A stretch of 64,000 bases of DNA from Enterococcus sp. 4G2_DIV0659 (GTDB lineage Bacteria > Bacillota > Bacilli > Lactobacillales > Enterococcaceae), in the NCBI RefSeq assembly GCF_002140715.2, contig NZ_NGLE02000001.1, positions 2,191,001 through 2,255,000 on the forward strand. The letters are read 5' to 3'. A program made the translations under genes and the position numbers. The first letter of the stretch is position 1. Every line of letters begins with the position of its first letter. Below the pieces are notes generated by a model. That model was given only the letters and a program-made list of their open reading frames with translations, made no database searches and had not been told where the DNA came from. Positions 55,664 through 64,000 of this stretch are shown in pieces.

Positions 55664-57826
55664 ATGAATAAAAAAAATAGCGGCATGAAAAATGGCCTTT
55701 ATTATGTATTGCTTATCTTGGCGATGGTCATGGTTGTTTATTTCATTTTTGGAAATAACAATCCTCAATCACCGGATATCGAATACTCAACCTTCAATAC
55801 TCAATTAGAGGAAGGTAAAGTGAAAGAACTGACAATCCAACCAACAAATGGTGTTTTCAAAATTACAGGTCAGTATAAAGAAAAACAAGAAATCAAAAAC
55901 ACTGGCGGTCTTTCTTTATGGGGATCAACAGAAGTTTCTACAAAAGCATTCACAACAGTTGTCTTGCCTAGTGACATCACATTATCAGGCATTCAAGAGA
56001 TGGCCCAAAAAAATAATGTGAAGTTAACAGTCAAAGAACAATCCACAAGCGGTGCTTGGCTTTCTATTCTATTTAGTTTCTTGCCAATTGTACTGTTCAT
56101 CTTCTTATTCTATATGATGATGGGACAACAAGGCGGCGGTGGCGGTGGCGGCGGCCGTGTCATGAACTTTGGTAAATCAAAAGCCAAAGAAGCAGACAAA
56201 AAAGCTAACCGCGTTCGTTTCTCTGATGTAGCAGGAGCCGAAGAAGAAAAACAAGAATTAGTCGAAGTGGTTGAGTTCTTAAAAGATCCTCGTCGTTTCG
56301 TTGAATTAGGCGCAAGAATTCCAGCGGGTGTTCTATTAGAAGGACCTCCAGGAACTGGTAAAACATTACTTGCAAAAGCCGTTGCTGGTGAAGCAGGCGT
56401 ACCGTTTTACTCTATCTCTGGTTCAGACTTCGTTGAAATGTTTGTCGGTGTTGGTGCAAGCCGTGTCCGTGATTTATTTGAAACAGCGAAGAAAAATGCA
56501 CCAGCAATCATCTTCATCGATGAAATCGATGCAGTTGGTCGTCAACGTGGTGCTGGTATGGGCGGCGGACATGATGAACGTGAACAAACCCTTAACCAAT
56601 TACTTGTTGAAATGGATGGATTTGATGGCAACGAAGGCGTGATCGTCGTAGCTGCAACAAACCGTTCAGACGTATTAGACCCTGCATTGTTACGTCCAGG
56701 TCGTTTTGACCGCCAAATCTTGGTTGGTCGTCCTGATGTGAAAGGCCGTGAAGCGATTCTTAAAGTTCACGCCCGTAACAAACCATTAGCTGACGATGTT
56801 GATTTAAAAGTCGTTGCACAACAAACACCAGGTTTTGCTGGTGCTGATTTAGAAAACGTTTTGAACGAAGCCGCATTAGTTGCTGCTCGTCGTAATAAGA
56901 AGAAAATCGACGCTTCCGATGTAGATGAAGCTGAAGACCGCGTCATTGCTGGACCTGCGAAAAAAGATCGTGTTATCAATAAAAAAGAACGCGAAATGGT
57001 CGCTTACCACGAAGCTGGACATACAATTGTTGGGTTAGTCTTAAGCCGTGCTCGTATCGTTCACAAAGTAACCATCATCCCTCGTGGACGCGCTGGCGGT
57101 TATATGATTGCCTTGCCAAAAGAAGACCAATTCTTAATGACTAAAGAAGATATGTTTGAACAAATCGTTGGACTACTGGGGGGACGTACAGCAGAAGAAA
57201 TTATTTTCAATGTACAATCAACAGGTGCTTCAAATGACTTTGAGCAAGCAACAGGCATTGCCCGTAGCATGGTAACTGAATATGGAATGAGTGACAAATT
57301 AGGTCCAGTTCAATATGAAGGAAATCATCAAGTCTTTGTTGGACGCGATTATGGTCAAACAAAAGCGTACTCAGAACAAGTAGCCTTTGAAATCGATCAA
57401 GAAGTACGTCGTATCTTGATGGAAGCTCATGATAAAGCACGTGAAATCATTGAAACGCACCGTGCTCAACACAAACTAATTGCTGAAAAACTATTAGAGT
57501 ATGAAACATTAGATGCTCGTAGTATCAAATCATTGTTTGAAGAAGGCGTTATGCCTCAAGACGTTATTGACAGCCAATTCCCAAGTGAAAAAGCACAAAC
57601 GTTTGAAGAAGCAAAACGTGCATTAGAAGAAAAAGATGCACAAAAACAAGCCGAAGAAAAACAAGATTTTGAAGAAACTAAAAAAGAATTACATGACGAA
57701 ACAGAAGAAGTAAAAGCGGACAGTGAAAAGACAGAAGAGACTGTTCAATCAGAAAACAAATCTGATGATGAACGTAAAAATGATTCTGAATATGACCGTA
57801 ATAACTTTGACGATCGTTACAAATAA
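55664..57826 (+). CDS. ftsH: ATP-dependent zinc metalloprotease FtsH
   Basis: FtsH (720 residues) degrades membrane and regulatory proteins. In order: TM helix ~12-30, an extracytoplasmic domain, TM helix ~128-148, a Gly-run linker, the AAA+ domain with Walker A GPPGTGKT (227-234) and Walker [12 protein letters not shown], the arginine-finger region [10 protein letters not shown], and the peptidase domain with zinc-binding HEAGH (449-453). The C-terminal ~70 residues are a highly charged Glu/Lys-rich tail. AAAGGAGGACAGGC precedes ATG. Confidence 0.98.
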   Translation: MNKKNSGMKNGLYYVLLILAMVMVVYFIFGNNNPQSPDIEYSTFNTQLEEGKVKELTIQPTNGVFKITGQYKEKQEIKNTGGLSLWGSTEVSTKAFTTVVLPSDITLSGIQEMAQKNNVKLTVKEQSTSGAWLSILFSFLPIVLFIFLFYMMMGQQGGGGGGGGRVMNFGKSKAKEADKKANRVRFSDVAGAEEEKQELVEVVEFLKDPRRFVELGARIPAGVLLEGPPGTGKTLLAKAVAGEAGVPFYSISGSDFVEMFVGVGASRVRDLFETAKKNAPAIIFIDEIDAVGRQRGAGMGGGHDEREQTLNQLLVEMDGFDGNEGVIVVAATNRSDVLDPALLRPGRFDRQILVGRPDVKGREAILKVHARNKPLADDVDLKVVAQQTPGFAGADLENVLNEAALVAARRNKKKIDASDVDEAEDRVIAGPAKKDRVINKKEREMVAYHEAGHTIVGLVLSRARIVHKVTIIPRGRAGGYMIALPKEDQFLMTKEDMFEQIVGLLGGRTAEEIIFNVQSTGASNDFEQATGIARSMVTEYGMSDKLGPVQYEGNHQVFVGRDYGQTKAYSEQVAFEIDQEVRRILMEAHDKAREIIETHRAQHKLIAEKLLEYETLDARSIKSLFEEGVMPQDVIDSQFPSEKAQTFEEAKRALEEKDAQKQAEEKQDFEETKKELHDETEEVKADSEKTEETVQSENKSDDERKNDSEYDRNNFDDRYK

Positions 57827-57833
57827 AACACTT

Positions 57834-57863
57834 AGAGCATCCCTTTCATGGGGTGCTCTTTTC
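57834..57863 (+). terminator. Terminator after ftsH
   Basis: AGAGCATCCC (57834-57843) pairs with GGGGTGCTCT (57850-57859), with one T-G pair, and is followed by TTTTC. Confidence 0.85.
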
Positions 57864-57959
57864 TTCAAGGTGAAATTATTTAGTTGAAAAAATAGCTAAA
57901 TCCTAGTATTATCTGATAATGAGTCGAAAAAAGTACCAAGTGAGAAGAGGAAAATAAAA

Positions 57960-58856
57960 ATGGAAGATTATTTAGTTAAAGCATTATGTTATGAAGGATC
58001 GATTCGCGCTTATGCAGTTTGCGCAACAAATACAATTTCAGAAGCACAAAAACGTCATGATACATGGAGTTCATCAACTGCAGCATTAGGCAGAACAATG
58101 GTTGGTGCTCTATTATTAGGTGCTACTTTAAAAGGCGAAGATAAGCTAACTGTAAAAGTTCAAGGTAACGGACCAGCAGGAGGAATCGTGGTTGATAGCG
58201 ATGGTAGTGGGAATACTAAAGGATACATAAAAAATCCTCATGTTAGTCTAACGTTGAATGAAAGTGGTAAAATCGATGTTCGTGGAGCTGTGGGAAATGA
58301 AGGGATTTTCACTGTAATCAAAGATTTAGGATTGAAAGAAACATTCTCAGGGCAAACACCAATCGTTTCTGGTGAAATCGGTGAAGATTTCACTTACTTT
58401 ATGGCGGTTTCAGAACAAATTCCATCTGCAATTGGCTTGAGTGTGTTAGTCGATACGGATGAAAGTGTGAAAGCTGCTGGAGGATTTATGATTCAAGTTA
58501 TGCCAGGAGCAGATGAAAAAACAATTGATTTTATTGAACAACGATTACAAGAAGTGCCAATGATTTCCCGCTTAATTGATGAAGGTGAATCACCAGAAGG
58601 CATTTTAGAACGTCTTTTAGGAAAAGATGAAATCGAAATTTTAGAAAAAATGCCGGTTCAATTCCAATGTAACTGTTCAAAAGAAAAATTTGGTACAGCA
58701 ATTATTGCGGTCGGTTTAGATGAGATCAATGCGATGATTGAAGAAGACCATGGCGCTGAAGCTGTCTGTCAGTTCTGTGGGAACAAATATCAATATAGTG
58801 AAGAGGATTTAATTGAACTACGTGATGAAGCAATCAAAAATACCCGTGAAAAATAG
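57960..58856 (+). CDS. hslO: Redox-activated chaperone Hsp33
   Basis: Hsp33 (298 residues) is a holdase chaperone switched on by oxidation. The four zinc-binding cysteines are present in the C-terminal part: CNC near residue 240, then CQFC about 30 residues on. The N-terminal domain shows family motifs AVCATNTISEAQKRH and GGIVVDSDGSGNTKGYIKNP. Length normal. It is followed by dusB after 12 bases, and both probably share a transcript. Confidence 0.96.
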   Translation: MEDYLVKALCYEGSIRAYAVCATNTISEAQKRHDTWSSSTAALGRTMVGALLLGATLKGEDKLTVKVQGNGPAGGIVVDSDGSGNTKGYIKNPHVSLTLNESGKIDVRGAVGNEGIFTVIKDLGLKETFSGQTPIVSGEIGEDFTYFMAVSEQIPSAIGLSVLVDTDESVKAAGGFMIQVMPGADEKTIDFIEQRLQEVPMISRLIDEGESPEGILERLLGKDEIEILEKMPVQFQCNCSKEKFGTAIIAVGLDEINAMIEEDHGAEAVCQFCGNKYQYSEEDLIELRDEAIKNTREK

Positions 58857-58868
58857 GAGAGAATCCTT

Positions 58869-59873
58869 ATGTGGAAAATAGGAAAAATCGAAATTCCCAA
58901 TCGTGTCGTTGTAGCGCCTATGGCAGGAATCAGCAATGCTGCGTTTCGTGTAACGGTCAAAGAGTTTGGTGCAGGTTTAGTCGTTTGTGAAATGATCAGT
59001 GACAAAGGCATCAAACAAAGAAATAAAAAAACCTTAGATATGCTGCACATTGATGATCGAGAGTATCCGTTGAGTGTACAAATTTTTGGTGGAGACAAAG
59101 AAACCTTAGTTGAAGCAGCAAAATTTGTGGAAGAAAATACCAAAGCCGCAATTATCGATATCAATATGGGCTGTCCTGTAAATAAAGTCATTAAAGCAGA
59201 AGCTGGTGCAAAATGGCTTTTAGACCCAAATAAAGTTTATGAAATGGTTGAAGCTGTTTCATCTGCTGTAGATTTACCAGTAACAGTCAAAATGAGAACG
59301 GGTTGGGACGATGAGCATTTATTTGCAGTCGAAAATGCATTGGCAGCCGAAAAAGCAGGAGCTTCCGCTATTGCTATGCATGGCCGTACGAGAGTTCAAA
59401 TGTATGAAGGTCAAGCAAACTGGGATGTTTTAAAAGAAGTCAAAAAGCATTTAACGATTCCTTTTATGGGAAATGGTGATGTAAAAACACCAGAAGATGC
59501 TAAAAGAATGCTCGAATACGTGGGAGCAGACGGTGTGATGATCGGTCGAGCTGCTTTAGGAAATCCTTGGATGATCCAACGGACGATAAATTACCTCGAA
59601 ACTGGAGAACTTATGCCAGAACCGACACCACGTGAAAAAATCGAAATAGCCAAAGTCCATCTCCAGCGATTAGTCGATTTAAAAGGAGAACAAATTGCTA
59701 CTAGAGAATTTCGCCAACATGCTTCTTATTACTTAAAAGGAATCCCAAGAGCTGCTAAAGTCAAAGTAGCAATCAATCAGGCCGAGACACAACAGGCAAT
59801 GGTTGATTTGCTAGATATGTTTGAAGAAAAGGCAGAAAAGCACGCAGAAAAAGAAGCAATCGAAATAAACTAA
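58869..59873 (+). CDS. dusB: tRNA-dihydrouridine synthase
   Basis: This 334-residue FMN enzyme reduces uridines in tRNA. It starts with VVVAPMAGISNAAFR. The catalytic cysteine is Cys102 in DINMGCPVNKV, and the FMN-binding parts are MRTGWDD, AIAMHGRTRVQMYEG and MGNGDVKTPEDA, with DGVMIGRAALGNPW near residue 225. It is of the DusB type by length and position before lysS. AGGAGAGAATCCTT precedes ATG. Confidence 0.95.
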   Translation: MWKIGKIEIPNRVVVAPMAGISNAAFRVTVKEFGAGLVVCEMISDKGIKQRNKKTLDMLHIDDREYPLSVQIFGGDKETLVEAAKFVEENTKAAIIDINMGCPVNKVIKAEAGAKWLLDPNKVYEMVEAVSSAVDLPVTVKMRTGWDDEHLFAVENALAAEKAGASAIAMHGRTRVQMYEGQANWDVLKEVKKHLTIPFMGNGDVKTPEDAKRMLEYVGADGVMIGRAALGNPWMIQRTINYLETGELMPEPTPREKIEIAKVHLQRLVDLKGEQIATREFRQHASYYLKGIPRAAKVKVAINQAETQQAMVDLLDMFEEKAEKHAEKEAIEIN

Positions 59874-59874
59874 G

Positions 59875-59915
59875 AAAAAAAGCAGGCTGAAACAAAAATT
59901 CGGCTTGCTTTTTTT
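59875..59915 (+). terminator. Terminator after dusB
   Basis: A 17-bp stem with two G-T pairs (59875-59891 with 59899-59915) ends in a seven-T run. Confidence 0.88.
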
Positions 59916-59946
59916 CGTTTTACTGTGGCATTATAGGGGTATGTGA

Positions 59947-61464
<1,518 letters not shown>

Positions 61465-61469
61465 ACTTT

Positions 61470-61508
61470 AAAAGAGTAGATTATTTGCTGATAATCTACT
61501 CTTTTTAT
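61470..61508. terminator. Terminator after lysS
   Basis: AAAAGAGTAGATTA (61470-61483) pairs with TAATCTACTCTTTT (61492-61505) and leads into TTTATTT. Confidence 0.92.
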
Positions 61509-61634
61509 TTACTATGAAATCTGGGTTGAAATAGTAGATATCGATATTTATATGATGAAAAAACGAACAATAAAGAACAAAAGCAATAAAATAATCGGGA
61601 ACGAAAAAAAGTTTAAAAAAAGTGCAAATTTTAG

Positions 61635-61663
61635 TTGACCTAAGCCGATAATCTTGGTATATT
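61635..61663 (+). promoter_or_regulatory. rRNA operon promoter 1 (distal)
   Basis: TTGACC (61635-61640) and TATATT (61658-61663) with 17-base spacing, about 400 bases before the 16S gene. Confidence 0.65.
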
Positions 61664-61760
61664 ATATCTTGTCGCAAGGCACTGATGAAATACGCCAAAC
61701 GACGAAAATAGAATAACATTTCAACTTTCGAAAAAAGTTGAAAAATCAGGAAGAAAGTTG

Positions 61761-61789
61761 TTGACAAATAACAAACAACCTGGTAAACT
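61761..61789 (+). promoter_or_regulatory. rRNA operon promoter 2
   Basis: Consensus TTGACA (61761-61766) and TAAACT (61784-61789) with 17-base spacing. Confidence 0.75.
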
Positions 61790-61858
61790 AATGAAGTTGT
61801 CGCTGGAATAAACGATAACGGCAAGCAGAAAAAACTTTGAAACTTTTAAAAAAAAGTG

Positions 61859-61887
61859 TTGACATCGAATCTTAGATTTGATATGAT
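61859..61887 (+). promoter_or_regulatory. rRNA operon promoter 3 (proximal)
   Basis: Consensus TTGACA (61859-61864) and TATGAT (61882-61887) with 17-base spacing. This is the strongest match of the three and the nearest to 16S. Confidence 0.85.
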
Positions 61888-61907
61888 ATAAAAGTTGCTG
61901 CGAGGTA

Positions 61908-61962
61908 ACATAGTAGACCTTTGAAAACTGAACAAAGTAAGACGAACCAAATGTGTAGGTTG
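61908..61962 (+). promoter_or_regulatory. rRNA leader: boxA-like element and 16S processing-stem arm
   Basis: The leader contains CCTTTGAAAACTGAAC (boxA-like, antitermination). The 15 bases 61924-61938 are perfectly complementary to 63657-63671 in the spacer after 16S, forming the RNase III processing stem of pre-16S. Partly matching ATGTGTA (61951-61957) and TACACAT (63642-63648) extend the pairing. Confidence 0.7.
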
Positions 61963-62059
61963 TTTTTACAACGGTAAAAACAAACAACAATTTTTAACAA
62001 GCGAAGCAATATGCTAGCAAACAAATGAGCTTAACGATCGCAAGATCGTGTTCAACTTT

Positions 62060-63907
<1,848 letters not shown>

Positions 63908-64000
63908 GGTTAAGTGAATAAGGGCGCACGGTGGATGCCTTGGCATTAGGAGCCGATGAAGGACGGGACTAACACCGATATGCTTTGGGGAGCTGTAAGT
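63908..64000 (+). rRNA. rrl: 23S ribosomal RNA, 5' end (continues beyond window)
   Basis: The sequence GGTTAAGTGAATAAGGGCGC followed by ACGGTGGATGCCTTGGC is the conserved start of 23S rRNA. Only the first 93 bases are in the window. Confidence 0.96.

Overview
The window is chromosomal DNA of a low-GC Gram-positive coccus, almost certainly an Enterococcus of the E. faecalis-like group. The 16S rRNA gene near the right end is close to E. faecalis but differs in its variable loops. The backbone order (rpoA-rplQ, ecfA1-ecfA2-ecfT-truA, ldh, pth-mfd-...-tilS-hpt-ftsH-hslO-dusB-lysS, then an rRNA operon) matches, from memory, the E. faecalis chromosome. The species cannot be fixed from the sequence alone.

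Left backbone (1-7430): the end of rpoA and rplQ, a predicted transporter with an M20 amidohydrolase, and the energising module of an ECF vitamin transporter with truA. A perfect 22-bp palindrome lies just upstream of the ecf promoter.

First accessory block (7431-22977): a WxL cell-surface locus. It has a Mga-like regulator broken by a one-base deletion and a winged-helix regulator. The structural genes are a 1078-aa WxL/beta-helix/MucBP protein, a tiny sortase-type protein, two small WxL proteins and a WxL-interacting DUF916/DUF3324 protein. These are followed by a basic two-TM protein, a catalytically dead signal-peptidase homologue next to an active one, and a YfhO-type membrane protein. 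An intact Mga-like regulator converges from the right.

Metabolic stretch (23072-29651): brnQ, a GNAT acetyltransferase, a MazG-like protein, a histidine phosphatase, a LOG-family hydrolase, and an amino-acid ABC transporter behind what reads as a lysine riboswitch with its own terminator and promoter.

Middle accessory stretch (29878-36612): a V8-like secreted protease and an Ig-like secreted protein. They lie tail to tail, share a C-terminal domain and flank an IS3-family remnant. After two small genes come a sirtuin, a fusion of a sugar O-acetyltransferase with an AroQ chorismate mutase, and a NiaR-type NAD-biosynthesis repressor.

Second WxL locus (36645-44952): a divergent Mga-like regulator, an 816-aa WxL protein, three tandem small WxL proteins, a DUF916/DUF3324 protein and a small protein with an LPSTN sorting motif.

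Right backbone (45000-64000): ldh with a Rex/CRP-like operator, the pth-mfd-flippase-rqcP-divIC-yabR-tilS-hpt-ftsH block, hslO-dusB-lysS, and an rRNA operon with three tandem promoters, a complete 16S gene, a spacer without tRNA and the first 93 bases of 23S.

The strongest candidate for an under-described system is the first WxL locus, where surface proteins, their binding partner, a pseudo/active signal-peptidase pair and a YfhO-like enzyme are encoded together.
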